Shown piece by piece: positions 38,851 to 49,331 of a stretch of DNA of 64,000 nt (the stretch's first letter is position 1; each line of letters starts with the position of its first letter). The DNA comes from Shewanella yunxiaonensis. GTDB lineage: Bacteria; Pseudomonadota; Gammaproteobacteria; Enterobacterales; Shewanellaceae. The stretch is from NCBI RefSeq assembly GCF_018223345.1, contig NZ_CP073587.1:2019001-2083000 (forward strand), given 5' to 3'. Below the pieces are notes generated by a model. That model made no database searches and was not told the DNA's origin. It saw nothing but the letters and a program-made list of their open reading frames with translations. The translations under genes and the position numbers were made by a program.

Positions 38851-39075
38851 TTTACACTTACCGAGTAAATAATACCGTTACAGACCTCAATGCGAACAAA
38901 AAACGTTCATATGTAATGTTTTGTATTTATTGGGTTATATGGCGTATTTATTGAATTACACAACCCTGGATTTTGAGTAAATCGTACCTATTGAGGGCGT
39001 TTTCTCAGTGAATGTTATCTACTCCCCCATGGGTAACTTTGTGTTATCAGGGGACATACACTCAGGGTTATAACC

Positions 39076-40539
39076 ATGCCGAAAACCATTCATAGATATG
39101 CGCTGTTACTATCACTATTATCCCTGCTTGGGGGGTGTGGTGGCAGTAGCGACAGTTCAAGTAGCCAAGGAAGCAGCTTCAGTCTGCAATTGGTAACCTT
39201 GCAAAAAGATACGTTGACCAATACCAATAAAAATAAGTGTCAGGTTTATTATCGCATTGCCAACAGCGACAGTGATGGCAATGCTTACTATTATTACGCG
39301 ACCAAAGTCAGTGATCCGACAGTGGCACTCTATACCGCTAATGGTACGCTATCGTCAAAACTGACAGTAGACACCACTGGGAAAGTCACTGTCTATGAGA
39401 AGGATATTCCGGCAAACGGCTATCTCGGGATCACTACCAAGACTGAAAGTCAGGCTATCACTGAATATAACGTGACAGCCATCAGCAGTGCACTACTATC
39501 GGCGATGACGGTCAGCGTCGCCAGTGACGAAACCGATGGGGCCTGTATTTCTGGTACGTATAGTGAAGCATCCAGTACCACCGGTTACATGACAGTGGCG
39601 ATTGATGACAGCCAATTCACTACCGCTCCGGCTATATACCGTATTGATAATGGCGATAAAGTCACAACAACTGCCAGCAATACGTCGATGAGCATGACGG
39701 CCTACAGCAATTCTCCCGTGCTTGTGACTGCTTATGCGCAATATGATAGCAATACCGATACCGCATCCGACATGATGGGTTATGTCTATATCAGCGCATC
39801 TGAGCTTTGTTCAAAAACCACCTGTGGCAAATCCGTGCAACTGATCCCGCTGGACCAAACCGGTAGCATTGCATTTTATCACCCGGCAGAAACCGATAGC
39901 GCACAGTTAAAACTCAAAGAAGACAGTGTGGTTTATAACTGGCAAACCCTGGCATCAGACAACACTTCATACAGTTATAGCGACGAACTGGCGGATGCCA
40001 CTTGGTATTACAGCGCCACAGGTAATGACGCCAACTGGACGATCACTCGTCAACAGACGATTACGGAACCGGCTAGCGGTTTTGACGTTGATATTGTGGG
40101 TGATCTTGATTTGTCAGACAGTGATCCTGTGATCAGTACAAGCTGCGTTTCAGCGACCTATGCCTGCGTTATAGTTAATGGCATCGACAGTAGCCAGTAT
40201 AATTATCAGCGTACATTTGTGAGCGCCTATGATGGCACCGACAAATTTATTGCTATGCAGGTGATGGGTGCCGCCAGCGATGAAGTGGTGTTGCCACGAG
40301 CAATTGATAGCGAGGGTAACCTTATCATCAGCGCCAATCTTTTAGCGCAAGGTAGCGCCACTGTGAATTTATTGAGCGGCAGCAGTAGCGCACTGTTCCA
40401 ACAGCAACGAGATGACAACCTTGCCAGCGCACCATACTACTATGGCACGGTGCTGCAAACATTAGCGAGCCAGCAAAGCATTACTCAAAGTTTGGCGGGC
40501 GCTAATATTACCAATATCACTCGTAGTAATGCGGGGTAA
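39076..40539 (+). CDS. Ser/Thr-rich lipoprotein of unknown function
   Basis: This 487-residue protein has a lipoprotein signal with lipobox LLGGC (Cys near residue 21) and a Ser/Gly linker. The rest is rich in Ser, Thr, Asp, Tyr and Ala and looks all-beta. Residues near 320-345 have a repetitive SYSYSDELADATWYYSATG character. Cys residues at about 56, 157, 236, 242, 362 and 368 could form periplasmic disulfides. I do not recognise a family. The C-terminus ends ITRSNAG with no anchor. A 225-base spacer with no recognised element precedes it and a terminator follows. Confidence 0.75.
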   Translation: MPKTIHRYALLLSLLSLLGGCGGSSDSSSSQGSSFSLQLVTLQKDTLTNTNKNKCQVYYRIANSDSDGNAYYYYATKVSDPTVALYTANGTLSSKLTVDTTGKVTVYEKDIPANGYLGITTKTESQAITEYNVTAISSALLSAMTVSVASDETDGACISGTYSEASSTTGYMTVAIDDSQFTTAPAIYRIDNGDKVTTTASNTSMSMTAYSNSPVLVTAYAQYDSNTDTASDMMGYVYISASELCSKTTCGKSVQLIPLDQTGSIAFYHPAETDSAQLKLKEDSVVYNWQTLASDNTSYSYSDELADATWYYSATGNDANWTITRQQTITEPASGFDVDIVGDLDLSDSDPVISTSCVSATYACVIVNGIDSSQYNYQRTFVSAYDGTDKFIAMQVMGAASDEVVLPRAIDSEGNLIISANLLAQGSATVNLLSGSSSALFQQQRDDNLASAPYYYGTVLQTLASQQSITQSLAGANITNITRSNAG

Positions 40540-40588
40540 TCTTTTGAAATCAGTTTGCTAGCCACACTCTGACATTGACTTTGAAAAG

Positions 40589-40621
40589 AAAAACTCATCC
40601 GAAAAATCGAATGAGTTTTTG
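40589..40621. terminator. Bidirectional terminator between the lipoprotein gene and uvrB
   Basis: AAAAACTCAT and ATGAGTTTTT form a 10-base stem around a 13-base middle. A- and T-runs on both sides suit both convergent genes. Confidence 0.82.
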
Positions 40622-40645
40622 TTTACTTGTCCGGAACATTCAAAT

Positions 40646-42664
40646 TTAAGCTTCTATCAATTGTTGTCTTAGTTCAGCGATTTGGTCGCGAATAGCAGCG
40701 GCTTCTTCAAACTCAAGGTCGCGGGCATGCTGTAACATCTGCTTTTCCAAGCGGTCAATTTCATGGGACAGTTCGGAGGCGCTGGCACGAGCTTGATAAT
40801 GAACTTTAGGTTCGGCGACTTTACGCCAATCTTTGCTGTCATATCCCCCTCGCTCCGTATCACCGACATCCATGACATCGGTGATACGTTTCACTACACC
40901 ACGCGGGATAATGCCGTGGTCCAGGTTAAATTGATGCTGCTTCTCGCGACGGCGACTGGTTTCATCCATCGCTTTCGCCATTGAAGGCGTTATCTTGTCG
41001 GCATACAGGATCACCTTACCATTCACGTTACGTGCCGCGCGGCCAATGGTCTGGATCAATGAACGTTCTGAACGCAAGAAACCCTCTTTATCCGCATCGA
41101 AGATACACACCAGAGACACCTCAGGCATGTCGAGGCCCTCACGCAATAGGTTGATCCCCACCAACACATCAAACAAACCTTTGCGCAGATCCCGAATAAT
41201 TTCCACACGCTCAACCGTATCCACATCGGAATGCAAATAACGCACTTTTACGCCATGTTCATCCAGATATTCGGTAAGATCTTCAGCCATGCGTTTGGTT
41301 AAGGTAGTCACGAGTACCCTTTCGTTAACCGCCACACGTTTTGCCACTTCGGACAAAAGATCGTCCACCTGAATAGCAACCGGTCTGACTTCCACTTCAG
41401 GATCCAGTAACCCGGTTGGTCGCACGACCTGTTCGGCTATTTCTCCGTCGCAGCGTTCCATTTCATAGGGACCAGGCGTCGCGGAGACATAGATAGTCTG
41501 AGGCATCAGCGCTTCAAATTCGTCGAACTTCAACGGCCGGTTATCTAATGCAGACGGCAAACGAAAACCATACTCCACCAGTGTCGTTTTCCGTGAGCGG
41601 TCACCTTTATACATGGCGCCAATTTGCGGCACGGTGACATGCGATTCATCAATGATCATCAAGCCATCGGCAGGCAGATAATCCAGCAGTGTTGGCGGGC
41701 CCTCTCCGGGACGTCGCCCCGACAGGTAACGCAAATAGTTTTCGATGCCTGAGCAGTAACCGAGTTCTACCATCATTTCAATATCGTATTGCACGCGCTC
41801 TGTCAGCCGCTGTGCTTCTACCAACTTATTGGTGTCTAACAACTGCTGACGCCTCTCTCGCAGTTCTTCTTTAATCAGATCCGTTGCCGCGAGAATTTTT
41901 TCTCTGGGCGTCACATAGTGTGTCTTGGGATACACGGTGGTGCGCGCAAGGCGTTTACTGATGTGGCCGGTTAATGGATCGAACATCGATAACTGTTCAA
42001 TTTCGTCGTCAAACAGCTCGACTCGGATAGCATCTCGTTCTGATTCTGCCGGGAAGATATCGATAACTTCCCCCCGAACTCTGAACGTCCCTCGAGCCAA
42101 TTCAATATCGTTTCGCGTGTATTGCAGCTCACTCAATCTTTGCAAAATATCACGCTGGCCCATGATGTCGCCCTGGCGCAAATGCAACATCATCTTCATA
42201 TAGGAATCTGGGTCACCCAGCCCATAGATAGCGGAAACCGAGGCCACCAGTACCACATCTCGGCGTTCTAACAATGCTTTAGTGGCGGACAAGCGCATCT
42301 GTTCAATATGGGCATTAACCGAAGCGTCTTTTTCAATGAACGTGTTTGTTGCTGGAACATAAGCTTCCGGTTGATAGTAATCGTAATAGGATACGAAATA
42401 CTCCACCGCGTTATGCGGGAAAAACTCTTTCATCTCTCCGTACAACTGAGCCGCGAGAGTTTTGTTAGGCGCCATGATGATCGTTGGACGCCCCATTGTT
42501 GCAATCACGTTGGCCACAGTGAAGGTTTTGCCGGAACCGGTTACGCCCAACAAGGTCTGATGTGCCAGTCCTGCTCCCAACCCGTCAATAAGTTGTGAGA
42601 TGGCAGAAGGTTGATCGCCTGCAGGCTGGTAAGGTGATACTAATTTGAACACTGATTCAGACAC
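40646..42664 (-). CDS. uvrB: Excinuclease ABC subunit B
   Basis: This 672-residue helicase-like subunit verifies DNA damage in nucleotide excision repair. It has the Walker A GVTGSGKT, the beta-hairpin region ([12 protein letters not shown]), the DEAD-like DESH, motif VI (QTIGRAARN) and a C-terminal UVR domain ([15 protein letters not shown]). GTG 42664 is chosen because GGGAGGAG lies 8 bases upstream and the length then equals E. coli UvrB (673); frame extensions upstream lack a ribosome site. No LexA box of the CTGT-N8-ACAG type was found upstream, unlike E. coli uvrB. Confidence 0.96.
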   Translation of the reverse strand: MSESVFKLVSPYQPAGDQPSAISQLIDGLGAGLAHQTLLGVTGSGKTFTVANVIATMGRPTIIMAPNKTLAAQLYGEMKEFFPHNAVEYFVSYYDYYQPEAYVPATNTFIEKDASVNAHIEQMRLSATKALLERRDVVLVASVSAIYGLGDPDSYMKMMLHLRQGDIMGQRDILQRLSELQYTRNDIELARGTFRVRGEVIDIFPAESERDAIRVELFDDEIEQLSMFDPLTGHISKRLARTTVYPKTHYVTPREKILAATDLIKEELRERRQQLLDTNKLVEAQRLTERVQYDIEMMVELGYCSGIENYLRYLSGRRPGEGPPTLLDYLPADGLMIIDESHVTVPQIGAMYKGDRSRKTTLVEYGFRLPSALDNRPLKFDEFEALMPQTIYVSATPGPYEMERCDGEIAEQVVRPTGLLDPEVEVRPVAIQVDDLLSEVAKRVAVNERVLVTTLTKRMAEDLTEYLDEHGVKVRYLHSDVDTVERVEIIRDLRKGLFDVLVGINLLREGLDMPEVSLVCIFDADKEGFLRSERSLIQTIGRAARNVNGKVILYADKITPSMAKAMDETSRRREKQHQFNLDHGIIPRGVVKRITDVMDVGDTERGGYDSKDWRKVAEPKVHYQARASASELSHEIDRLEKQMLQHARDLEFEEAAAIRDQIAELRQQLIEA

Positions 42665-43026
42665 GAAATGATCTCCTCCCAAAGAGCCATACATTGTAAC
42701 CTCCACCACACGGTCTTACCACCGAGCTTAACTGCAGATTATCTGGGGATTGCCGTTATAACAGCGCATGCTGAAATTCAATAACGGCATCATAAATGGC
42801 ATCTGCTATGCACAATTTTGAGTCAAAGCACCAATTTAATGCACAAGGCCAACTGATTAATTTCTTACAAATTGATTACAACTCCAGTCAACTTTTATTC
42901 GACTGCTTGACTTTTTTAAATCATTGTTTCTTATCTGTTTTATTTTTTGCCGAGTTTTTTACCCGATTTAAGTCGACCCTAGAATCCATAGGGGTTTGCG
43001 GCGAATTTACCAGACAAACTCACAGG

Positions 43027-43051
43027 GTTATCCACAGATTCAGTGGATAAC
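43027..43051. repeat. Inverted pair of DnaA-box-like sequences
   Basis: GTTATCCAC (43027-43035) and GTGGATAAC (43043-43051) are perfect 9-base inverted repeats with a 7-base spacer. The left arm continues as TTATCCACA, an exact consensus DnaA box. A third GTGGATAA is at 43273-43280. DnaA binding is inferred. Confidence 0.6.
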
Positions 43052-43501
43052 TGAATCCAGCCCTGTAACCATGCGGGGTTGCGATTTTTCCACTATCGCA
43101 CCACTGGCCTATTTTTTTCTGAAAAAAAATTACATTTAAAAAGTTATGTGGTGGAAAATGGCACAATGCTCACAAAATGCACAGATTGTTATGCTTTTTT
43201 TAACTTGATGAGGATTCGTTAATTCCTGAAATTGAAGTGGTTGCGTATGACGATGATACGACAATGTAGCCGGTGGATAATTATCTCAAATACTGCACAT
43301 TTCAGCGATAGTAGGACATGGCTAATTATACTCAAGATTACGCCCCTCATCCCCACCTGATCTGCGGAATAATCCGTCAGCAAATGCTTGCCTTAGCTGT
43401 TATTTTTTAAGCATTATCCTGCGAATTTATGCAGTAAAGCGGTCTCGTGGACATTAGATAAGCAATTAAGCCCATTACAACGCTTTTTTTGAAATGTCGA
43501 G

Positions 43502-43530
43502 TTGACTCAACTTCGAGAGCGATTTACTAT
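43502..43530 (+). promoter_or_regulatory. Sigma70 promoter of the tRNA-Asn array
   Basis: TTGACT and TACTAT are separated by 17 bases and followed by a GC-rich discriminator (GCGCTCCG), 32 bases before the first tRNA-Asn. The -10 is the same as in the tRNA-Tyr promoter. Confidence 0.85.
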
Positions 43531-43562
43531 GCGCTCCGTTCTTCAGAGACGCAATCTGCGAT

Positions 43563-43638
43563 TCCCCTGTAGTTCAGTCGGTAGAACGGCGGACTGTTAA
43601 TCCGTATGTCACTGGTTCAAGTCCAGTCAGGGGAGCCA
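43563..43638 (+). tRNA. tRNA-Asn (GTT), copy 1
   Basis: A 76-base cloverleaf with anticodon GTT, acceptor TCCCCTG/CAGGGGA, T arm GGTTCAAGTCC and encoded CCA. It is the first of five identical genes. Confidence 0.98.
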
Positions 43639-43681
43639 CTTTGAAGACACCATCTGCAATATTGATGGTTTTCTGTATCAT

Positions 43682-43757
43682 TCCCCTGTAGTTCAGTCGG
43701 TAGAACGGCGGACTGTTAATCCGTATGTCACTGGTTCAAGTCCAGTCAGGGGAGCCA
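43682..43757 (+). tRNA. tRNA-Asn (GTT), copy 2
   Basis: Identical to copy 1, after a 43-base spacer, and probably co-transcribed with it. Confidence 0.98.
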
Positions 43758-43780
43758 TACAGAAATATCGAAAGGTTTGT

Positions 43781-43856
43781 TCCCCTGTAGTTCAGTCGGT
43801 AGAACGGCGGACTGTTAATCCGTATGTCACTGGTTCAAGTCCAGTCAGGGGAGCCA
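43781..43856 (+). tRNA. tRNA-Asn (GTT), copy 3
   Basis: Identical to copies 1 and 2, after a 23-base spacer, the shortest in the array. Confidence 0.98.
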
Positions 43857-43885
43857 TTTCGACTATCAGTAGTTTCAGAGTCTGT

Positions 43886-43961
43886 TCCCCTGTAGTTCAG
43901 TCGGTAGAACGGCGGACTGTTAATCCGTATGTCACTGGTTCAAGTCCAGTCAGGGGAGCCA
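43886..43961 (+). tRNA. tRNA-Asn (GTT), copy 4
   Basis: Identical to the other copies, after a 29-base spacer unrelated in sequence to the other spacers. Confidence 0.98.
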
Positions 43962-43989
43962 ATCTGAGTTTTATCATGCCATCCATCAT

Positions 43990-44065
43990 TCCCCTGTAGT
44001 TCAGTCGGTAGAACGGCGGACTGTTAATCCGTATGTCACTGGTTCAAGTCCAGTCAGGGGAGCCA
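43990..44065 (+). tRNA. tRNA-Asn (GTT), copy 5
   Basis: Identical to the other copies, after a 28-base spacer. No hairpin terminator was seen between it and rsxA, 174 bases downstream. Confidence 0.98.
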
Positions 44066-44239
44066 TCATGATATCAAAACACTCGCATCAACCTAAGCTG
44101 TGATCCCGCTCGCAGTTAAAATGCAAACTTATCTCTCTCTGTGTTGTCACATTCGCATTAATCCCTAAATTTCATGTGTTGTTAATACCGGACGAAACAC
44201 CGATAATAACTGCCAAGAAATTGTAATACTGTGAATATG

Positions 44240-44818
44240 ATGAGTGATTATCTGCTGTTGCTGATTGGCACAGTGCTGGTCAATAACTTTGTCCTGGTAA
44301 AATTCCTGGGGCTTTGCCCATTCATGGGGGTATCCAGTAAGCTCGAGTCTGCTATCGGTATGTCGATGGCAACAACTTTTGTGCTGACCCTTGCCTCCAT
44401 TCTCAGTTATCTGGTGAACCAGTATCTGTTGCTGCCTTTTGATCTGGGTTATCTACGCACGATGAGCTTTATTCTGGTCATTGCGGTGGTGGTGCAGTTT
44501 ACCGAAATGGTGGTGCAGAAAACCTCCGCCTCATTGTACCGGGCGTTAGGGATTTACCTGCCGTTGATTACCACTAACTGTGCCGTGCTTGGGGTAGCGT
44601 TATTAAACGTCAATGAACAGCACAATTTCATGCAGTCTGCCGTATATGGCTTTGGTGCAGCCTTAGGCTTCTCTCTGGTGCTAATCCTGTTCTCTGCGAT
44701 GCGCGAGCGTCTAGCCGCTGCAGACGTCCCGTTACCTTTTAAAGGGGGGGCCATAGCGATGATAACTGCGGGACTCATGTCTTTGGCCTTTATGGGCTTC
44801 ACCGGTTTAGTTAAATAG
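44240..44818 (+). CDS. rsxA: Electron transport complex subunit RsxA (RnfA)
   Basis: This 192-residue integral membrane subunit has six helices and belongs to the Rsx/Rnf complex, which couples electron flow between reduced carriers to ion movement and in E. coli keeps SoxR reduced. ATG 44240 gives [19 protein letters not shown], matching the E. coli start; GTG or ATG codons just upstream in frame are less likely. [12 protein letters not shown] and [10 protein letters not shown] are characteristic. It is the first gene of rsxABCDGE-nth. Confidence 0.95.
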   Translation: MSDYLLLLIGTVLVNNFVLVKFLGLCPFMGVSSKLESAIGMSMATTFVLTLASILSYLVNQYLLLPFDLGYLRTMSFILVIAVVVQFTEMVVQKTSASLYRALGIYLPLITTNCAVLGVALLNVNEQHNFMQSAVYGFGAALGFSLVLILFSAMRERLAAADVPLPFKGGAIAMITAGLMSLAFMGFTGLVK

Positions 44819-44830
44819 AGTGGAATTCTG

Positions 44831-45373
44831 ATGCTAATAGCTGTTGTTCTATTAACACTGCTGGCACTTGTGTTCGGCGTAGTGCTGGGATTTGCTGCCG
44901 AAAAATTCAAGGTTGAAGGGGATCCCATCGTCGACCAGATTGAATCGTTACTGCCACAGACTCAATGTGGTCAGTGTGGTTACCCTGGTTGTCGTCCTTA
45001 TGCAGAAGCAATTGCTAATGGCGAGAAAATCAATCGCTGTCCACCTGGTGGCACCGCAACGATGGAAAAGCTGGCAGATCTTATGGGGGTTGAGCCTGAA
45101 CCATTAACTGCCGCAGCTGAAACTCAGATTAAAAAAGTGGCCTACATCCGCGAAGAGGAATGTATCGGTTGTACCAAATGCATACAGGCATGTCCTGTCG
45201 ATGCCATTATTGGTGCTGGGAAATTAATGCACACCGTGCTGACCAGTGCCTGTACCGGGTGCGATTTGTGTGTTGAACCCTGCCCGGTCGACTGTATTGA
45301 AATGATCCCAGTTGAACAGGATCTGCGTAGCTGGGACTGGAAACTCAACGCCATTCCCGTTAAGACGCTGTAA
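44831..45373 (+). CDS. rsxB: Electron transport complex subunit RsxB (RnfB)
   Basis: This 180-residue iron-sulfur subunit has an N-terminal membrane anchor (residues 1-22), a four-Cys cluster domain ([16 protein letters not shown]) and two ferredoxin-type 4Fe-4S motifs ([16 protein letters not shown] and [16 protein letters not shown]). It passes electrons within the Rsx complex. It lies 12 bases after rsxA and 12 before rsxC. Confidence 0.96.
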   Translation: MLIAVVLLTLLALVFGVVLGFAAEKFKVEGDPIVDQIESLLPQTQCGQCGYPGCRPYAEAIANGEKINRCPPGGTATMEKLADLMGVEPEPLTAAAETQIKKVAYIREEECIGCTKCIQACPVDAIIGAGKLMHTVLTSACTGCDLCVEPCPVDCIEMIPVEQDLRSWDWKLNAIPVKTL

Positions 45374-45385
45374 GAGGATTTTCCA

Positions 45386-47620
45386 TTGAGTCTATCTGCA
45401 TCTCCTGAGCAAGCAATCCTCTGGCCTTTAAAAGGCGGCATTCATCCGCCAGAAATGAAGCAATTATCGAATAACTCGCCGATTGAGCGACTACCGCAAG
45501 CACAGGAATATCTGCTGCCGCTGCCCCAAGTAGGCGAAACCGCCGCACTCATCGTCAATATTGGCGATCATGTGCTGGGTGGACAGGCGCTCACCCGCGG
45601 AATTTCGGCCATGTATCTGGCAGTACATGCCCCCACATCTGGCACCATTACGGCTATTGAACCACGCCCCAGCAATCATCCCTCTGGCTTACCGGTGTTA
45701 ACCTGCGTCCTGCAAGCGGACGGGCTCAATACCACCGTCCCCTTTATCGCCGCCGATGCCACACAACTGACGCATGATCAGATATTGCAGAGAATTCGTG
45801 ATGCTGGCATTGCGGGGATGGGCGGTGCAATGTTTCCGAGCCATATCAAGCTTAACCCTGCCAGTAAGATCGAGCAGTTAATTATCAACGGCGTTGAATG
45901 CGAACCTTACATCACTTCTGATGACCGCTTAATGCGGGAGCACGCAGGGGGCATTCTCAAAGGTGTGGCTTTGATGCAGCAGCTGATTACACCTAAGCAG
46001 ATCATTATTGCGATTGAAGACAATAAGCCTGAAGCAATCCTGTCGATGAAAAAAGCGCTAGCGGCCTCGATGCTCGCAGGTAGCTGTCGATTGCAGGTCA
46101 TTCCCACCAAATATCCCTCTGGTGGCGAAAAGCAGCTGATCCAAATTCTCACTGGCCGTGAAGTGCCGTCCGGCGCCATTCCCGCACATTTAGGTATTGT
46201 GGTGCAGAATGTCGGTACTGCATTTGCTATTCAACAAGCCGTGTATGAAGGCAAACCACTGTTAGAAAGGGTCATCACCGTGACCGGCAACAATGTCGAC
46301 AAACCCGGTAATTACTGGGTTGCTATTGGTACGCCAGTGCGACACATTCTGGAACAGACCGGATTTAACACAAGCAACGCAGAGCAAGTCATCGTGGGTG
46401 GCCCCATGATGGGTTACACCCTGCCAACCATTGATGTGCCGGTATTAAAAGGTAGCAACTGCTTGTTGTTGCCACTGGCCACAGAATTATCCAGTGCCAC
46501 GATGGAGCGCTCCTGTATCCGCTGCGGAGAATGCGCCCAAGTGTGTCCGGCCGCCCTATTGCCACAACAGCTCTATTGGCACGCTAAAGCGACTGAGTAC
46601 GACAAGGCGGAAAAATTCCATCTGCAAGATTGTATTGAATGTGGTTGTTGCAGCTATGTCTGCCCGTCTGAAATTCCACTCGTCGAATACTATCGGGTTG
46701 CTAAAGCGGCCATTCGTAAAACCCGCGATGAAAAACTTCATGCAGAACATGCCAAATTACGTTTTGAAGCGCGTACACAACGTTTAGAGCAGGAAAAACA
46801 AGACCGTGAAGCAAAGGCCCGTCAGGCAGCAGAGAAGCGCCAGGCCACCATGTCCGGTGATGAAAAAAGTGCTGTGGCCGCTGCGTTGGCACGCGTAAAA
46901 GCAAAACAAGCCGCGAAAGAGACTGACGCATTAGCTGACACAGTGAATACTGCGCCAACAACAGATAAGCAAGCCGCTGTTGCCGCTGCTGTCGCTCAAG
47001 CTAAAGCTAAAAAAGCGCAATCAGATCAGCGCAATGACACCAGTAATGATGCCTCTGCAACAGTCGTTGATAATAAAAAAGCGGCGGTTGCTGCCGCGAT
47101 TGCCAGAGCCAAAGCTAAAAAAGCGCAAACAGATCAGCACAATGGCGCCAGTAATGATGCCACTGCAACAGTCGTTGATAGCAAAAAGGCGGCGGTTGCC
47201 GCCGCCGTTGCCAGAGCCAAAGCCAAAAAAGCGGCAATGATTGCAAGCGCGGAAAATCCTACGGACCGGCCAACTACAGTTGAAAATACTGAAGCAGCAA
47301 CACCCGAAAAAATGGCTGCCGACGGTGAAGACGTAAACAACAAAAGTTCTGCAGGCAATCTGCCAGAGACTGCCGCAATCGCAAGTGACACCACAACCGC
47401 AGATGCCGACAAAAAAGCCAGAATCGCTGCCGCCGTTGCTAAAGCCAAGGCCAAAAAGGCGCTAGCGCCTATTGAGCCAGATACGACTGAAACTCCAGCG
47501 TCAACGCCAACGCCAACGCCAACGCCAGATAATGATGACAAAAAGGCTCGCATCGCCGCAGCAGTCGCGAAAGCCAAACAAAAAGCCCGCGAGCGAGCTC
47601 ACGAGCAGGAGAAAAACTGA
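45386..47620 (+). CDS. rsxC: Electron transport complex subunit RsxC (RnfC)
   Basis: This 744-residue peripheral subunit has an N-terminal barrel-sandwich region, an NADH/FMN-binding domain of the NuoF type ([23 protein letters not shown]), two 4Fe-4S motifs ([12 protein letters not shown] and [12 protein letters not shown]) and a long Lys/Ala-rich C-terminal tail of about 250 residues. That tail has six copies of a [21 protein letters not shown] repeat, two of them in near-identical 36-residue units, so the DNA repeats as well. The TTG start is supported by AAGAGGA. The tail occurs in E. coli RsxC too; its length varies between strains. Confidence 0.95.
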   Translation: MSLSASPEQAILWPLKGGIHPPEMKQLSNNSPIERLPQAQEYLLPLPQVGETAALIVNIGDHVLGGQALTRGISAMYLAVHAPTSGTITAIEPRPSNHPSGLPVLTCVLQADGLNTTVPFIAADATQLTHDQILQRIRDAGIAGMGGAMFPSHIKLNPASKIEQLIINGVECEPYITSDDRLMREHAGGILKGVALMQQLITPKQIIIAIEDNKPEAILSMKKALAASMLAGSCRLQVIPTKYPSGGEKQLIQILTGREVPSGAIPAHLGIVVQNVGTAFAIQQAVYEGKPLLERVITVTGNNVDKPGNYWVAIGTPVRHILEQTGFNTSNAEQVIVGGPMMGYTLPTIDVPVLKGSNCLLLPLATELSSATMERSCIRCGECAQVCPAALLPQQLYWHAKATEYDKAEKFHLQDCIECGCCSYVCPSEIPLVEYYRVAKAAIRKTRDEKLHAEHAKLRFEARTQRLEQEKQDREAKARQAAEKRQATMSGDEKSAVAAALARVKAKQAAKETDALADTVNTAPTTDKQAAVAAAVAQAKAKKAQSDQRNDTSNDASATVVDNKKAAVAAAIARAKAKKAQTDQHNGASNDATATVVDSKKAAVAAAVARAKAKKAAMIASAENPTDRPTTVENTEAATPEKMAADGEDVNNKSSAGNLPETAAIASDTTTADADKKARIAAAVAKAKAKKALAPIEPDTTETPASTPTPTPTPDNDDKKARIAAAVAKAKQKARERAHEQEKN
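46970..47240 (+). repeat. 108-base direct repeats inside rsxC
   Basis: Two successive 108-base units encode [15 protein letters not shown] or [15 protein letters not shown] followed by a conserved linker (QSDQRN..., QTDQHN...) and TVVDNK or TVVDSK; the start of a third unit follows. The high identity predicts copy-number variation by slippage or recombination. Confidence 0.85.
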
Positions 47621-47621
47621 T

Positions 47622-48671
47622 ATGGCATTTAAAATTGCCTCATCCCCACATCTCACTCGTCAGTTGCAAACCAACACAGTGATGCAACGAGTATTGTTAT
47701 GTGCCCTGCCAGCACTGATTGTTCAATGTGCATTCTTTGGATGGGGCACCTTGATCCAGGTGATCTTCGCGATGCTGATTGCGTTACTCAGTGAATCGCT
47801 GGTATTACGGCTACGCCAACGGCCTGTATTGGCCACCATTTCCGATAATAGTGCGCTGCTGACGGCATTTCTGATTGGTGTGGCAATTCCACCGCTAGCG
47901 CCCTGGTGGTTAGTCCTGATCGGAACAGCTTTCGCTATCATTATGGTCAAGCAGCTTTATGGTGGGCTCGGCCAAAATCTGTTTAACCCGGCGATGGCGG
48001 CGTATGTACTGTTGTTGATTGCTTTCCCTGTGCAGATGACCAGTTGGGTTGCACCGATAACCGCCGCGCAGCACTCACCTGGATTTTTCGATAGTCTACA
48101 CATTATTTTCAACGCTACTCAGATAGATGTCGCAGATAGTTACCGTCTAGGGATTGATGGCACCAGTATGGCAACGCCACTGGATACCATAAAAACGGAT
48201 CTACACATGGGCCTGTCTGCCAGCGATAGTCTGCAAAAACTGATTTTTAATGGTTTTGTCGGTAAAGGTTGGTTTTGGGTCAATCTCGCCTATCTTGCTG
48301 GCGGATTGATAATGCTGCGGCTGAAGCTTATTCGTTGGCATATCAGCGCCGGGATTTTAGGTGCATTGCTGATCTGCTCAACCGTTGCATGGGCTTGGGA
48401 CCCACAAACCCATGTGAGTCCTTTGATCCACCTGTTTAGCGGTGCCACGATGATCGGCGCATTTTTTATCGCCACTGATCCGGTAACAGCGGCAACCAGC
48501 AACAAAGGTAGGTTGCTTTTTGGTGCCATCATCGGTGTACTGGTCTACCTGATCCGCAGTTATGGTGGCTACCCTGACGCGTTTGCATTTGCGGTGCTAT
48601 TGGCCAATATCAGTGCCCCATTAATCGATTTTTACATCAAGCCGCGGGCCTATGGTCACCAACGTGGATAG
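47622..48671 (+). CDS. rsxD: Electron transport complex subunit RsxD (RnfD)
   Basis: This 349-residue NqrB-type membrane subunit has about nine to ten helices and carries covalent FMN on a Thr in the SxAT motif ([10 protein letters not shown], Thr185). [11 protein letters not shown] and [11 protein letters not shown] are conserved in the family. ATG 47622 lies one base after the rsxC stop and has the usual [10 protein letters not shown] start; a longer frame beginning inside rsxC is not coding. AGGAG precedes the start. Confidence 0.95.
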   Translation: MAFKIASSPHLTRQLQTNTVMQRVLLCALPALIVQCAFFGWGTLIQVIFAMLIALLSESLVLRLRQRPVLATISDNSALLTAFLIGVAIPPLAPWWLVLIGTAFAIIMVKQLYGGLGQNLFNPAMAAYVLLLIAFPVQMTSWVAPITAAQHSPGFFDSLHIIFNATQIDVADSYRLGIDGTSMATPLDTIKTDLHMGLSASDSLQKLIFNGFVGKGWFWVNLAYLAGGLIMLRLKLIRWHISAGILGALLICSTVAWAWDPQTHVSPLIHLFSGATMIGAFFIATDPVTAATSNKGRLLFGAIIGVLVYLIRSYGGYPDAFAFAVLLANISAPLIDFYIKPRAYGHQRG

Positions 48672-48695
48672 TGGTTGGAGTAAGGAGCAATTATT

Positions 48696-49331
48696 TTGCA
48701 AAACACTATGTTGAGAAACGGCTTGTTACTTGGACTTTTCGCCTTGATCTGTACCGCGTTGGTTGCAGCAGTCAACCTGATGACCAAGGAAACCATCGTT
48801 GAGCAGCAACAGCAACAGTTGATGAATATTCTGCATCAGATTATTCCTGACACATTGCATGACAACGAATTATCTCAGACCTGCACCCTGCTGCATGCAC
48901 CGGAAAGTTTAGGGACTACACGGCCCCTGCCCGCCTACATCGCTATGAAAAATGGTCAGCCCGTTGGACTGGCTATTGAAGCCGTGGCCCCCGATGGTTA
49001 CAACGGTGAAATTCAACTGATAGTTGGCGTGCGCAACGACGGAACTGTGTTGGGTGTCCAAACCTTATCGCAGCAGGAAACTCCAGGACTTGGCGACAAA
49101 ATTGATAGCCATAAATCCAACTGGGTAAAGAGTTTCGCGGGCATGGTTTATAACAGTCAAAACGACAAAAAATGGCACGTTAAAAAAGATGGTGGTGATA
49201 TTGATCAGTTCACTGGTGCCACTATCACACCAAGGGCCTTTACCAAGGCTCTGCGTAACGCCTTACGTTATTTTGAAGCGAATAAGGCTGCAATATATCG
49301 TCAACCATTAAATTGTGAGGTAAGCAAATGA
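48696..49331 (+). CDS. rsxG: Electron transport complex subunit RsxG (RnfG)
   Basis: This 211-residue subunit has one N-terminal membrane helix and a periplasmic FMN-binding domain, with covalent FMN expected on Thr176 in FTGAT (residues 172-176). TTG 48696 is chosen because AAGGAG lies 8 bases upstream; ATG 48708 is an alternative. It overlaps rsxE by four bases. Confidence 0.94.
   Translation: MQNTMLRNGLLLGLFALICTALVAAVNLMTKETIVEQQQQQLMNILHQIIPDTLHDNELSQTCTLLHAPESLGTTRPLPAYIAMKNGQPVGLAIEAVAPDGYNGEIQLIVGVRNDGTVLGVQTLSQQETPGLGDKIDSHKSNWVKSFAGMVYNSQNDKKWHVKKDGGDIDQFTGATITPRAFTKALRNALRYFEANKAAIYRQPLNCEVSK

Larger units (their letters stand above)
42665..43562. other. Long A/T-rich intergenic region upstream of uvrB and tRNA-Asn
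   Basis: About 900 bases without a convincing gene; an 84-codon frame from 42796 has no recognisable family. The region contains DnaA-box-like repeats (43027-43051 and 43273-43280), long A and T runs around 43100-43210, and at its right end the tRNA-Asn promoter. The uvrB promoter must be at its left end, but no site could be assigned. Confidence 0.6.

Noticed and set aside
40440..40539. GlyGly-CTERM sorting tail on the lipoprotein after the rhombosortase
   Set aside because: The C-terminus ends ITRSNAG without Gly-Gly, hydrophobic helix or basic end.
42796..43050. 84-codon open frame upstream of uvrB
   Set aside because: No ribosome site or family; rich in Phe and Ser as expected of A/T-rich non-coding DNA, and it runs through the DnaA-like repeats.
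47472..47621. N-terminal extension of rsxD into rsxC
   Set aside because: The upstream codons are the rsxC repeat region in another frame; ATG 47622 gives the known RsxD start.
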